Shown here piece by piece: positions 16,592 through 26,572 of a stretch of DNA of 64,000 bases. A model generated the notes under the pieces. It did not search any database. It had not been told where the DNA came from and was given only the letters and a program-made list of their open reading frames with translations. This DNA comes from Salinibacterium sp. PAMC 21357 (GTDB lineage: Bacteria > Actinomycetota > Actinomycetes > Actinomycetales > Microbacteriaceae). The position numbers and the translations under genes were made by a program. Where the stretch lies: assembly GCF_000247645.1 (NCBI RefSeq), contig NZ_AHWA01000004.1:310001-374000 (forward strand), in the 5' to 3' direction. Each line of letters opens with the position of its first letter. Position 1 is the stretch's first letter.

Positions 16592-16846
16592 CTAGTCATG
16601 GTTCTCGCGGCCGACCTCGGCACCGCAACGCCAACAGTCCGCCGGCAACGCACTTTCGACCAAGGCTCCACACTCGGTGCAGACTCGCGGTAGCCAGCAC
16701 GCGGCGTCGCCATGAGCATCCTCGCTGATACGGCGCGGAGCTCGACCGTCTCCGCCGTCGCTGCCTCCTCGGCCCGCTGCGCCATCCTGTGCATCGTCCA
16801 CCTCTCTAGTGTGCGCCGTGCGCGCCACACAGTCGAGGTTCTTCAT
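16592..16846 (-). CDS. possible small zinc-ribbon protein
   Basis: The frame codes for up to 84 residues; a GTG at 16801 would give 69. The C-terminal part contains CTECGALVESALPADCWRCG, two CxxC pairs 12 residues apart as in zinc ribbons. The N-terminal half is Gly/Asp/Arg-rich and may be disordered. The start is uncertain because no well-spaced ribosome-binding site precedes either candidate. A competing minus-strand frame (16522-16830) has no recognisable motif. The function is unknown. Confidence 0.45.
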   Translation of the reverse strand: MKNLDCVARTAHTREVDDAQDGAAGRGGSDGGDGRAPRRISEDAHGDAACWLPRVCTECGALVESALPADCWRCGAEVGRENHD

Positions 16847-16945
16847 TTCGGTTTTCGCAACGCAGGCGACGCCAATACGGTGTCGGTCGCGTTGGATTGA
16901 TAACGTTGGCCTCCCCGATCCTCATCTGGTACAGAGGCCCTATTC

Positions 16946-17504
16946 ATGACACCGAATGCTGCAACTGAAAAACGTCAACCGAGCGCACCGTCGTGGAACA
17001 CCTACAAGAAGTCGATCGGCGACCGCTCCGGGCTATTCCAAGCGCTGGTAGCGACTTGGCCAGTGGCTTCGGCGCTCAATGTCGGCAGCTACCTTGATCT
17101 GTCGTCTTCGACAGGAATCCCTTCTGTCACCTACGTCGAAACTGATCGTCGGGCGGCTCGATAGTTCGTTCGACCTGCTCATTGCGCTCTACACCGGGCC
17201 AGCGTGGGATCACTGCGCGCGTTATCTTAAACCCGGCGGCCTGTTCCTCGCCAATAGCAGCCATGGGGATGCCAGCCTCGCAGCCCTGGACCCGCGCGTG
17301 ACGCTCGTCGGCGCGATCCACCAGCGGGCCGGGCGCTACCGGATCGACCGCGACGACCGCGCGAGCTATCTCATCCCGAAGAAACCGGAAACCGCCGACG
17401 CCGCCTTGATCCGCAGTTCTGATCGAGGCGTGGCATACACAAAGCCGGCGTTCGCGTACCTCTTTCAACTGAACGATTCTTCGCTGCAGCTGCAAGGCGC
17501 CTGA
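16946..17504 (+). pseudogene. decayed SAM-dependent methyltransferase-like gene
   Basis: Two frames make one broken gene. The first (16946-17164) starts MTPNAATEKRQPSAPSWNTY and includes VASALNVGSYLDLSSSTGIP and YVETDRRAAR, which look like the SAM-binding start. The second, read in another frame from about 17160 to 17504, continues with SSFDLLIALYTGPAWDHCAR and YLKPGGLFLANSSHGDAS, the second half of a Rossmann methyltransferase. The middle part expected between a TDRRAAR-type strand and the FDLLI strand, about 50 residues, is missing. So an internal deletion plus a frame change has removed the core. This differs from the single-base gaps seen elsewhere in this window. Confidence 0.65.
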
Positions 17505-17539
17505 CCCGGCAATACTGCTGCCAGCGAGCGTCTAGCCCT

Positions 17540-17794
17540 CTAGGCGAGTTCGTGCTTGGCACGGACATCGCGAATCAGACCAATTACCGCGAGTACAACG
17601 AGAAGTGTGACGCTCAGCGCCATCAGACCTAGTGAACCGAACCCCACGGAAAGGGGCCACATGGGGATGAGGCCGTCTGCGCTCCCCCAGATGGCTCCAT
17701 CCGAGCGACCGATGTGTGACATCACCGCGATCGCGCCGAATGCGAGTGCGCCTAGTCCGAAGGCGAATAGTGTTCCCAAGAATGTTCGTTTCAT
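17540..17794 (-). CDS. small two-helix membrane protein
   Basis: The product has 84 residues starting MKRTFLGTLFAFGLGALAFG. Two hydrophobic helices lie at about 4-25 and 50-72 (GSLGLMALSVTLLVVLAVIG), separated by a polar loop with W and H residues, and the protein ends in a basic stretch (RDVRAKHELA). No family is recognised. It is convergent with the methyltransferase remnant. The coding case rests on the clean two-helix layout and the positive-inside pattern. Confidence 0.55.
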   Translation of the reverse strand: MKRTFLGTLFAFGLGALAFGAIAVMSHIGRSDGAIWGSADGLIPMWPLSVGFGSLGLMALSVTLLVVLAVIGLIRDVRAKHELA

Positions 17795-17938
17795 GCGTCG
17801 CGTGCCCCTCCGCTGCCGATTCGTCCTTTCAGCGTACGCTTAAAGTTGATAACTTCTCAAGCTCACTCGTGTGGCCCAAGAAGCCGACACGCGCACGACC
17901 ATCAGCCAGCGTTCAGGAAACACGCAGATACTGGGTAA

Positions 17939-18630
17939 ATGGCTGACGGACCCAAGATTCTGATTTTGACGACGAACCCAACATTCGCGACCTCCTCACC
18001 ACGAGCCTGCGCTTCGCAGGATTCGCGGTGCGTGCGGTAGGAAGCGGGGCACAGACGATCTCGGCAGTTCTTGAAGAAGAACCCGACCTCATCATCCTCG
18101 ACGTGATGTTGCCCGATATGAATGGCTTCGGGGTGACCAAGCGCTTGCGCGCATCCGGCTACACCTCCCCCATCCTCTTCCTCACGGCAAAAGATGACAC
18201 CGAAGACAAGATCATGGGTCTCACCGTCGGTGGCGACGACTATGTCACGAAGCCCTTTAGCCTCGACGAAATCGTGGCCCGCATCAAGGCGATCCTTCGC
18301 CGCACGATGGCCGATGACGAAGAAACGATCATCCGCGCCGGTGAACTCACCATGGACCAAGACACCCACGAGGTGAGCATCGGCAGCGAACAGATCGAAC
18401 TCAGCCCCACCGAGTTCAAACTGCTGCGCTACCTCATGCTCAACCCCAACCGCGTGCTCTCGAAAGCTCAAATTCTCGACCACGTCTGGGAATACGACTT
18501 CAACGGTGACGCCGGCATCGTGGAGAGTTACATCTCCTACCTGCGTCGCAAGCTCGACATTCACACCGAAGAGCCGCTCATTCAGACGAAACGTGGTTTC
18601 GGTTACATGCTGAAAGCAGCAAAGGTCTAA
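17939..18630 (+). pseudogene. TrcR/PrrA-like response regulator, frameshifted near its start
   Basis: From ATG 17939 the frame reads MADGPKILIL and then leaves the family. Restoring one base in TGATTTTGAC (about 17962-17968) gives a D-D-E-P-N-I-R-D-L-L-T-T-S-L reading and a 230-residue OmpR-type regulator. The phosphoacceptor Asp is in LIILDVMLPDMNG, Thr in LFLTAKD, and Lys in DYVTKPFSL. The winged helix includes LSPTEFKLLRYLMLNPNRVL and SYISYLRRKLDI. A sensor kinase follows at 18723. Without correction, translation would have to begin at GTG 18028, without beta-1 and the acidic pair. A sequencing deletion is the simplest explanation; a true null allele is possible. Confidence 0.75.
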
Positions 18631-18640
18631 CTAAACCGTG

Positions 18641-18677
18641 TGGCCAGCGTCACCGCTTTAAGCGGTTTCGCTGGCCA
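18641..18677 (+). other. perfect nested hairpin between regulator and kinase genes
   Basis: TGGCCAGCG at 18641-18649 pairs exactly with CGCTGGCCA at 18669-18677, and an inner CCGCTT/AAGCGG stem continues the fold. No T-tract follows, so it is probably an RNA-processing or partial-attenuation element in the regulator-kinase transcript rather than a full terminator. Confidence 0.6.
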
Positions 18678-18722
18678 TAACTGTTTCCCGATTCCCAGCG
18701 ACGCAAGGTACCGTTCACTATC

Positions 18723-20432
18723 ATGCAGGAGAAGATCCCAGACGCGTGGAGCCGCATCTCGCTGCGCACGAAAGTCACTGGCGTTACCGTGTTGCTGCTC
18801 ACCATGGGCCTCCTCGTCGCGGGCGTCGGCACCGCCGCCGTGTTGCGCGACTATCTACTGCAACAGACTGACGACAAGATCACCGCGGCCGCCGATGGCC
18901 TCGACGGCCGCATCCAATATTCGGGAACAACCAGAGACCCGCAGTGCAGCGTCTCTCGACTGCCCAATGACCTGTATTTTGCGGTTCTCAACCACGACGG
19001 CACCATGCGATGCAATAGCCGTGAAGAGGATGCCGCACGCCCCATTCTCGAAGGCATCACGATCGCCGAGGCCGGCACGCGTTCCGGCGCGTTCACCCTG
19101 CCCAGCACCACCCTCGGAGGCCAGTGGCGGGTCATCGCCAACCCCGCAGCAAGCACGATCGGCACAGACTTTGTCACGATCGTTATTGCCCGCGACCTGA
19201 TCGATTCCAACGCCATCGTTGCTCGCTACGCCGCCATCTTTTTATTCTTCGGCCTCACTGTAGTAATCGTCGGCGGTGCTCTGACCCGATTACTCGTCAC
19301 GTCGACCTTCGCGCCCCTGCGTGAAGTTGAAGCTACCGCTGCCCGTTTCGCTGATGGCGATTTCGATCAGCGACTCTCTGGGGCAACCCCCAACACCGAG
19401 GTTGGGCGCCTCAATCGCTCGCTCAACTCGATGCTTGGCCGAATTGACCGCGCCTTCGCCGACCGCGCGCGAACCATCGATCAGATGCGCCGCTTCGTTG
19501 GCGACGCGAGTCACGAACTACGCACCCCACTGGTCACGGTGCGCGGGTATGCCGAGCTCTACCGCATGGGTGCCATCACTAAGCCAGACGATGTGGCTCA
19601 GGCTATGGAACGCATCGAAAAAGAAGCCATTCGCATGGGCGGTCTTGTTGAAGACTTGCTCGAGTTGGCCCGAATTGATGAGACAAAGCCCCTCCAACTC
19701 ACCGAAGTTGACCTATTGCCGCTCGCGAATGATGCCGCAATGGATGCTCGGGCATCGGCCGGTCGTACCGTGAACGTCATCAACACCCACCCCACGATTG
19801 ATGCTCACCCCACAGTGGCGGTCGAACCCAGCACCGACACCACCGTGATCGACCTACCTGAGAGCTCTGACCCAGGCCCGGGCACCCCCGCTCGCGGTGT
19901 CGCTGCGCTCGCCACGGGACCGATCGCGGCCGCTGGTGCACGGCTGTCACGGTTGGCGTCGCGCAAGAAATCAGTCGCGGTTGCCAAAGCGGCGGCACGA
20001 ATCACGCAGGTCGTCGCCCCGCCGAGTGATCTGCACGCCGTGGTAATGGCCGAGGAAAACAAGATTCGCCAAGTGCTCACCAACCTCGTGACGAATGCGC
20101 TCCGCTTCGCCTCCCCCGACACTCCCGTAGAGATCGGTGTTGGCGTTGACCGCGAACGCCAAGTTGCTGTGCTCTCCGTTATTGACCACGGCGAGGGCAT
20201 CCCGGCTCAAATTCGCGACAAAGTTTTCGAACGATTCTGGCGTGCCGATAGCTCACGTAACCGCGATACCGGCGGCAGCGGTCTCGGCCTCGCCATCGTG
20301 GCGGCAATCGTGCACGCCCACAAGGGCACCGTTCAGGCACTTGAGACGCCAGGAGGCGGCGCGACGTTCCGAGTCGAACTTCCCCTCCTCCCCAGCTCGC
20401 CCGACGCCACAGAGGGCACTGAGAACGACTAG
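18723..20432 (+). CDS. sensor histidine kinase (TrcS-like)
   Basis: The protein has 569 residues. Membrane helix 1 is at about 18-40 (VTVLLLTMGLLVAGVGTAAV). An extracytoplasmic sensor region of about 120 residues with two cysteines follows, then helix 2 at about 162-185 (IFLFFGLTVVIVGGALT) and a HAMP domain. The dimerisation domain has H264 in FVGDASHELRTPL. The ATPase domain has N-box NLVTNALRFA (about 454), DHGEGIP and GGSGLGLAIV. About 75-80 extra residues, rich in Pro, Thr and Ala, separate the histidine domain from the N-box. It partners the frameshifted regulator upstream. Confidence 0.9.
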   Translation: MQEKIPDAWSRISLRTKVTGVTVLLLTMGLLVAGVGTAAVLRDYLLQQTDDKITAAADGLDGRIQYSGTTRDPQCSVSRLPNDLYFAVLNHDGTMRCNSREEDAARPILEGITIAEAGTRSGAFTLPSTTLGGQWRVIANPAASTIGTDFVTIVIARDLIDSNAIVARYAAIFLFFGLTVVIVGGALTRLLVTSTFAPLREVEATAARFADGDFDQRLSGATPNTEVGRLNRSLNSMLGRIDRAFADRARTIDQMRRFVGDASHELRTPLVTVRGYAELYRMGAITKPDDVAQAMERIEKEAIRMGGLVEDLLELARIDETKPLQLTEVDLLPLANDAAMDARASAGRTVNVINTHPTIDAHPTVAVEPSTDTTVIDLPESSDPGPGTPARGVAALATGPIAAAGARLSRLASRKKSVAVAKAAARITQVVAPPSDLHAVVMAEENKIRQVLTNLVTNALRFASPDTPVEIGVGVDRERQVAVLSVIDHGEGIPAQIRDKVFERFWRADSSRNRDTGGSGLGLAIVAAIVHAHKGTVQALETPGGGATFRVELPLLPSSPDATEGTEND

Positions 20433-20471
20433 CCCTCCGCGGGCGCTCTTGCTGCGGCCTACCGTCGAGCT

Positions 20472-20762
20472 ATGACTCGATACCAAGTAGATAGCGACGC
20501 CGTTCTCAGTGCCACTGGAGCGGTACAGAACTCCATCAGTAGAATCCAAGCCGAGGTTTCAGGGTTGCATGGCCAACTCACTAACCTTCAGGGGTCGTGG
20601 ACCGGGCAGGCAGCAACCGCCTTCTCAACAGTTGTCACCGACTGGAAAGCAACCCAGCAGCGGGTAGAAGAAAACCTTGCCGCGATCAATCACGCGCTCA
20701 CTCAGGCGGGCCAGCAGTATGCAGAGATCGAGGCCGCGAACGCGCGCCTCTTCGTGCGCTAG
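20472..20762 (+). CDS. WXG100 family (ESAT-6-like) protein
   Basis: The product has 96 residues, the family's usual length. The WxG turn is in LQGSWTGQAATAF at about residue 42-45, between two long amphipathic helices. This is the helix-turn-helix hairpin of type VII secretion substrates. The C-terminal YxxxD/E-type signal is approximate: YAEIEAANAR. No EccC, EccB or partner gene is near, so it is an orphan here. It may be exported by a system elsewhere in the genome or have another role. Confidence 0.85.
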   Translation: MTRYQVDSDAVLSATGAVQNSISRIQAEVSGLHGQLTNLQGSWTGQAATAFSTVVTDWKATQQRVEENLAAINHALTQAGQQYAEIEAANARLFVR

Positions 20763-20790
20763 CGGCGGCGCAACAGGCGCTGTTAACGCC

Positions 20791-20824
20791 AGAATGGGCG
20801 CCTCCCGAAGGAGACGCCCATTCT
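20791..20824. terminator. bidirectional terminator-like hairpin
   Basis: AGAATGGGCG and CGCCCATTCT pair around a CTCC-CGAA-GGAG inner stem. It lies between the convergent WXG100 and groEL genes. No long T-tract follows on either strand, so its strength is uncertain. Confidence 0.65.
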
Positions 20825-20859
20825 GTGTACTGCGGTGAAGCTCTGTAAAGCGAGAGGAC

Positions 20860-22626
<1,767 letters not shown>

Positions 22627-22744
22627 TCAACTGGGCGCGCTGGTGGTGGCGCTGTCGCACGTCAGTGCCGTGGCGTGCGCTTGAGTGTCGTCGGCTTCGA
22701 CGGTTGCGGCTGGTGTTAACGCGGCGTGCGCGCTTGGAGGCTGG

Positions 22745-23317
22745 CTATTGGCCGCTGGCGAGGTAGTCGGAGCCGATCACGATGGTGAGTTGGGCTGCGG
22801 GGAATACGTCGGGTTCGACGAGGCGGATTTCTCCGATGCCGAGGGCGGCGGCGAGCCCGGAGGCTACGTCTTCGTCGGCGACGTTGCTGTAGTAGATGTA
22901 GGTGTCTTCGATATCGCGGGCCGAGGCGGGTGCGGCGCTTCCCATCGGCCAACCGGCGGCGGTGAGTTCGTCGAATACGCTGGTTTGCGCTCCCGTTTCG
23001 GGGGTTCCGTTGAGTACGTCGACGGTAAGGGCGCGCGCCGGGTCGATGGCAGCGGGGTCAGTGACGGGGGCGACAGTTTCTACCGGCGCTGGGGCTTCGA
23101 CGGGTTCTTCGGGGGTTGCGAAGATGGGGATTCCGAGGTCGTCGCCGAGGTATTGGCTCAGAGCGAAGAGCCCACCGAACACGAGTACACCGGTGGCGAG
23201 AAGCGCCCAAGCAAATCCGATCCAGCCGCGACCGCGTCGTTTCGGTCCGCGGTGCGCACCGATGCGTTCGATGTCGTCGGGCGCTTCGTCGAATCGGTCT
23301 TTCGGGTAACTCGCCAT
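22745..23317 (-). CDS. LytR_C-domain membrane protein
   Basis: The protein has 190 residues. A charged N-terminus (about 1-33, HRGPKRRGRG) precedes one membrane helix at about 34-55 (GFAWALLATGVLVFGGLFAL). A Pro/Val/Glu-rich linker and a LytR C-terminal domain follow from about 95 (LTVDVLNGTPETGAQ to QLTIVIGSDY). This domain occurs at the end of LCP cell-wall ligases and as stand-alone anchored proteins; its ligand is not settled. A DUF3263 gene ends upstream 3 bp before this start, so the two form an operon. Confidence 0.8.
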   Translation of the reverse strand: MASYPKDRFDEAPDDIERIGAHRGPKRRGRGWIGFAWALLATGVLVFGGLFALSQYLGDDLGIPIFATPEEPVEAPAPVETVAPVTDPAAIDPARALTVDVLNGTPETGAQTSVFDELTAAGWPMGSAAPASARDIEDTYIYYSNVADEDVASGLAAALGIGEIRLVEPDVFPAAQLTIVIGSDYLASGQ

Positions 23318-23320
23318 TGC

Positions 23321-23623
23321 TTAGTCTGTCAATTCTTCGTGGTGGTCGTGGTTGGCTGTGCGAACCGTGCGGTTGCGCATCCGGTTATCTCGGTTGCGGC
23401 GCAGTCGCGAGACCAACATTGGATCGAATTTTACAGCGTCGGGTGCGTCGATTACGGCGTTAAGCATCTGATAGTAGCGCGCGCTTGAGACATGAAACTG
23501 TGAGCTGATGGCTTCTTCTTTGGATCCGACGTGACGGACCCATTCGCGTTCGAAGTCGAGGATCTGGATTGAGCGTTCGGGCAGGCTCGTCTGGGGGCGC
23601 GCTGTTGGCTCAGTTTCCGACAC
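23321..23623 (-). CDS. DUF3263 family protein
   Basis: The product has 100 residues. The core is ILDFEREWVRHVGSKEEAIS, followed by FHVSSARYYQMLNAVIDAPD and a basic end (RLRRNRDNRMRNRTVR). The family is a short helical, possibly DNA-binding protein restricted to actinobacteria. It is 3 bp upstream of the LytR_C gene and the pairing is conserved in the phylum. No function is established. Confidence 0.8.
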   Translation of the reverse strand: MSETEPTARPQTSLPERSIQILDFEREWVRHVGSKEEAISSQFHVSSARYYQMLNAVIDAPDAVKFDPMLVSRLRRNRDNRMRNRTVRTANHDHHEELTD

Positions 23624-23715
23624 GTCAAGACCTCCAATATGAACGCAATTCTAGGGTGTGGTTGCTCTGTGCTTGCCGAGCCACGCGGCTCAGGGGCCCA
23701 AATCTCGAGAGTCGA

Positions 23716-23736
23716 GGTTAGGATTGCCTTAGTACC
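23716..23736. promoter_or_regulatory. DtxR/IdeR-box-like operator before the heme lipoprotein
   Basis: The site GGTTAGGATTGCCTTAGTACC contains the half-sites TTAGG and CCTTAG with IdeR-like spacing. It lies 22 bp upstream of the ATG at 23758, where a repressor would block transcription. Iron-dependent control of heme uptake is typical in actinobacteria. Position and symmetry are seen; binding is inferred. Confidence 0.55.
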
Positions 23737-23757
23737 CGATGTTTCCGATTGGCTTTC

Positions 23758-24864
23758 ATGCGCTTCCGACTTTTTGCCACTGCCGTGGTGTTGTCTGGTG
23801 TTCTGTTGGTGACTACCGGTTGCACTGCGGCGAGTATTGCGCAGGCTCCGACAGTCACGGTGACGGCTGATCTAGATAGTCCGTTGGCTGAATTAACGAC
23901 GTTGACTACTGCCAAGGATTACAGCGGCCTTGTCCGTGCTGCTTTGCCGTCATCCGGGATTTCGGCTCCTTTGGCGGCACCGGTGCAGTCGTTGCCGACG
24001 ACGGTGTTGTCGCATGATCTCAGCGGAGACACTTCTGTGACGATCGATTCGACTGATCGCGTGATCGCGATGGATATTTCGGGGTCAATTGCAGCGACAG
24101 TTGCTGGCCTGGGGTTGCTTGATTCTTTGGTAGCGCGCGATATTTCGACGACCTTCGATGAGGCCGCTGATTTACCGGTTATCACGTCGAGCGCACACAC
24201 GGTAAACAATGAAGCGATTCTGGCGATGCGGCCAGATCTCATTCTGACGGATGGCTCAATCGGTCCAATTGATGTGGTGTTGCAGTTGCGCGATGCCGGT
24301 ATCGCTGTGGTGTTTGTGCAGACGGAACCGTCAATTGATGGTGTTGCTGAACTGGCTCATCAGACTGCTGAGGCCTTGGGTGTTGCCGCTGCTGGCGAGG
24401 TTCTTGGCCAGCAGTTGAGTGCCGAGATTGAGGCGAAGATCGCTGAAATTGCGGGCATTGTTCCGCGTGGTGATCGTCTGCGAATGATGTTTCTCTATTT
24501 GCGGGGCACGTCGGGGGTTTATTACTTGTTTGGCCAAGAGTCGGGTTCTGACGTGCTGATTGGCGCGCTTGGCGGGGTGGATGTCGCGGCCGAAATTGGT
24601 CTCGAAGGCATGCGCCCGATGACGGATGAGGCGATGGTCGCCGCGAATCCTGACCTGATTTTGGTGATGACAGGCGGTCTCGAGAGCGTTGGTGGTGTGA
24701 GCGGACTGCTCGAAGCTCGCCCTGCGGTCGCTCTTACGGAGGCAGGCAAGAATCAGCGCTTTGTCGAGATGGATGACGGTGAGATTCTGAGCTTTGGGCC
24801 GCGTACGGTAACGGTGCTTGATGCGCTCGCACGGGCCATCTATGCGCCCGGTTCTGGGTCTTAG
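23758..24864 (+). CDS. hmuT: heme/iron ABC transporter substrate-binding lipoprotein
   Basis: The product has 368 residues. It starts MRFRLFATAVV, with a lipoprotein signal ending VLLVTTGCTAAS (lipobox Cys about 23). The class III binding-protein fold with a single long linker helix is seen in SIAATVAGLGLLDSLVARDI, MRPDLILTDGSIGPIDVVLQ and MTDEAMVAANPDLILVMTGG. Such lipoproteins capture heme or ferric complexes for an ABC importer. The permease and ATPase genes are not next to it here. It faces an HtaA heme-binding gene and follows a DtxR-like box, so heme is the best guess. The gene symbol is by analogy. Confidence 0.78.
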   Translation: MRFRLFATAVVLSGVLLVTTGCTAASIAQAPTVTVTADLDSPLAELTTLTTAKDYSGLVRAALPSSGISAPLAAPVQSLPTTVLSHDLSGDTSVTIDSTDRVIAMDISGSIAATVAGLGLLDSLVARDISTTFDEAADLPVITSSAHTVNNEAILAMRPDLILTDGSIGPIDVVLQLRDAGIAVVFVQTEPSIDGVAELAHQTAEALGVAAAGEVLGQQLSAEIEAKIAEIAGIVPRGDRLRMMFLYLRGTSGVYYLFGQESGSDVLIGALGGVDVAAEIGLEGMRPMTDEAMVAANPDLILVMTGGLESVGGVSGLLEARPAVALTEAGKNQRFVEMDDGEILSFGPRTVTVLDALARAIYAPGSGS

Positions 24865-25661
24865 CGTGCTGGCTTCCGAGGAATGCGTTTGGTTCCGCGC
24901 CAGCGAGTAACGAAGAAGATGAGGCCGGCTGCCGCAGTGACCGCGCCGACGGCGATGACGACAACAGTGTTGCGTTCAAGCGTTGTCACCGCCGCGGTTG
25001 GTGCGGGCAAGCAATCGTTGGTGGCACTGAATGTCACGGTGATGGGGTCAAATTCTTCGCCAGCGGGGTAGGTGCCGAAGGCATCAGAGCCGGCTTCGGT
25101 GAGGCTTACCGGCGCGGCGGTAAGTGTTGCTTTGCCAGCGGCGACGGCAATACCGGAGGTGTCGATGGTGGCGAAATCGACGGCGTTTTCGTCGACGGGG
25201 GTTCCGTCTTGAGTTGTTCCCGAAACGTCGAATACCAGTTGGGCGGTTGTGCTGCCGTTGAAGCGTAATTCGAGTCCGCTGAGGGTGGTGTCGAGAATTC
25301 CGTCATGACCCATAAAGCGAATACTGCCGTCAAAGGCGAGAGCACCACTACCGTCGACGAGTTCACCGGCGCCTTCGCTCCAACTAAAGTTGGGGGTCTC
25401 ATAGATGGCGCCGTCGCTCACCGCCCATTCGCCGTTGGCGATCGTGCCACTGATGTACGACCGAAGCGACTCTTTGACGCCCCACGTGATGGCGGCATCC
25501 GTCACTTGGCAGGTCGTTCCTTCAGCAGCGTTCGGTACGACGGCGTTCGGCACAGCATCTGTCGGCACAGCGGCGTTGCTCGTCATCGGGGTGAGCGCGA
25601 TGGCTAGTGCCGTGACGATGAGTGCCGCCGGCCCGAGTACGCACACATTGAGGCGACGCAT
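24861..25661 (-). CDS. htaA: HtaA-domain heme-binding surface protein
   Basis: The protein has 266 residues. A signal peptide spans about 1-30 (ALIVTALAIALTPMTSNAA). An HtaA domain spans about 50-215 (ITWGVKESLRSYISG, FNGSTTAQLVFDVSGTTQDG). A C-terminal membrane helix at about 235-255 (VVVIAVGAVTAAAGLIFFVT) ends in a basic tail. HtaA proteins in Corynebacterium take heme from hemoglobin at the cell surface and pass it to HmuT. It is convergent with the substrate-binding gene, overlapping by 4 bp. It is preceded by an acetyltransferase gene with a TAATG stop-start overlap. Confidence 0.85.
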   Translation of the reverse strand: MRRLNVCVLGPAALIVTALAIALTPMTSNAAVPTDAVPNAVVPNAAEGTTCQVTDAAITWGVKESLRSYISGTIANGEWAVSDGAIYETPNFSWSEGAGELVDGSGALAFDGSIRFMGHDGILDTTLSGLELRFNGSTTAQLVFDVSGTTQDGTPVDENAVDFATIDTSGIAVAAGKATLTAAPVSLTEAGSDAFGTYPAGEEFDPITVTFSATNDCLPAPTAAVTTLERNTVVVIAVGAVTAAAGLIFFVTRWRGTKRIPRKPAR

Positions 25662-26125
25662 TAGCGAGCCGCGCGATACATGGACTGATGCATGATGGTG
25701 GCCTCTTCGTAGAGGTCGCCGAATGACTCGAATCCAAATTTGGCATAGAGCGGCACGATGTAGTCCTGCGCGTGCAGAAGCATCGCTTCGTTGGAAAAGT
25801 CGTCGATGATGCGTTTCATGATGATCTGCGCGAGGCCTTCACCGCGGCGATCTTCGCGTACGACTACCCGACCAATGACTCGATGGCCATCCAAGTATTC
25901 GGCTGTCTCGTTGTAGAGAACGCGGATGTAGGCGGCAACGCCGTGCTCGTCAGCGATCCAGTAATGGCCCGTGGCGTCTTCTTGATCGCGGTTGTCGAGT
26001 TCTTCTTCGTCGACTTTTTGCTCAACGAAAAATACGTCGGTGCGTAGTTTCATGATCGAGTAGAGCTCGGTTGTTGTTAATTCGCCCCAAGACTTGGCGA
26101 TCACGGAATCATTAGGCACAACCAC
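25661..26125 (-). CDS. ElaA-like GNAT acetyltransferase
   Basis: The product has 154 residues with a GTG start. ElaA-type opening: TELYSIMKLRTDVFFVEQKV. The acetyl-CoA loop is VVVREDRRGEGLAQIIMKR (R-x-x-G-x-G/A), followed by the C-terminal VPLYAKFGFESFGD. The acetyl acceptor of this family is unknown. Its stop overlaps the htaA start (TAATG), so it may be cotranscribed with the heme protein, though a functional link is not implied. It is divergent from msrB. Confidence 0.85.
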   Translation of the reverse strand: MVVPNDSVIAKSWGELTTTELYSIMKLRTDVFFVEQKVDEEELDNRDQEDATGHYWIADEHGVAAYIRVLYNETAEYLDGHRVIGRVVVREDRRGEGLAQIIMKRIIDDFSNEAMLLHAQDYIVPLYAKFGFESFGDLYEEATIMHQSMYRAAR

Positions 26126-26173
26126 GAGTTTAATGTACTGGGCAGCGAAAGCTGACGATCTAAGGAGACCACT

Positions 26174-26572
26174 ATGACGTACAAGGTGAATAAGACAGAA
26201 GAACAGTGGCGCGACGAGCTCGGGCTCAAGTACTCGGTGTTGCGCGAAGCTGGCACAGATCGCCCCTGGTCTGGCGCTCTTCTCGATGAAAAGCGCGAAG
26301 GTACCTACCGTTGCGGCGCGTGCAGCGCAGAACTCTTCAAGAGCGGAACGAAGTTCGATTCTGGTTCGGGATGGCCGAGCTTTTACGAAGCAATCAACCC
26401 GGACGCTGTTGAACTGCGCGAAGACCGCTCGCTCGGCATGGTGCGAACTGAAGTTCTTTGCGCAACGTGTGGCTCACACCTCGGCCACCTTTTTGACGAC
26501 GCCCACCAGACTCCGACCGGTGACCGTTTCTGCTTGAACTCGAGCTCGTTGGAGTTCGACGAAAACGACTAG
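26174..26572 (+). CDS. msrB: peptide-methionine (R)-S-oxide reductase
   Basis: The protein has 132 residues, full length. Zinc-binding cysteine pairs are in YRCGACSAELF and VLCATCGSHLGHLFDD. The catalytic cysteine is in DRFCLNSSSLEF, and the substrate pocket is in GSGWPSFYEAI. It repairs the R form of oxidised methionine in proteins, using thioredoxin. TAAGGAGACCACT precedes the ATG. It ends 4 bp inside the 3' end of the convergent DMT transporter. Confidence 0.96.
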   Translation: MTYKVNKTEEQWRDELGLKYSVLREAGTDRPWSGALLDEKREGTYRCGACSAELFKSGTKFDSGSGWPSFYEAINPDAVELREDRSLGMVRTEVLCATCGSHLGHLFDDAHQTPTGDRFCLNSSSLEFDEND

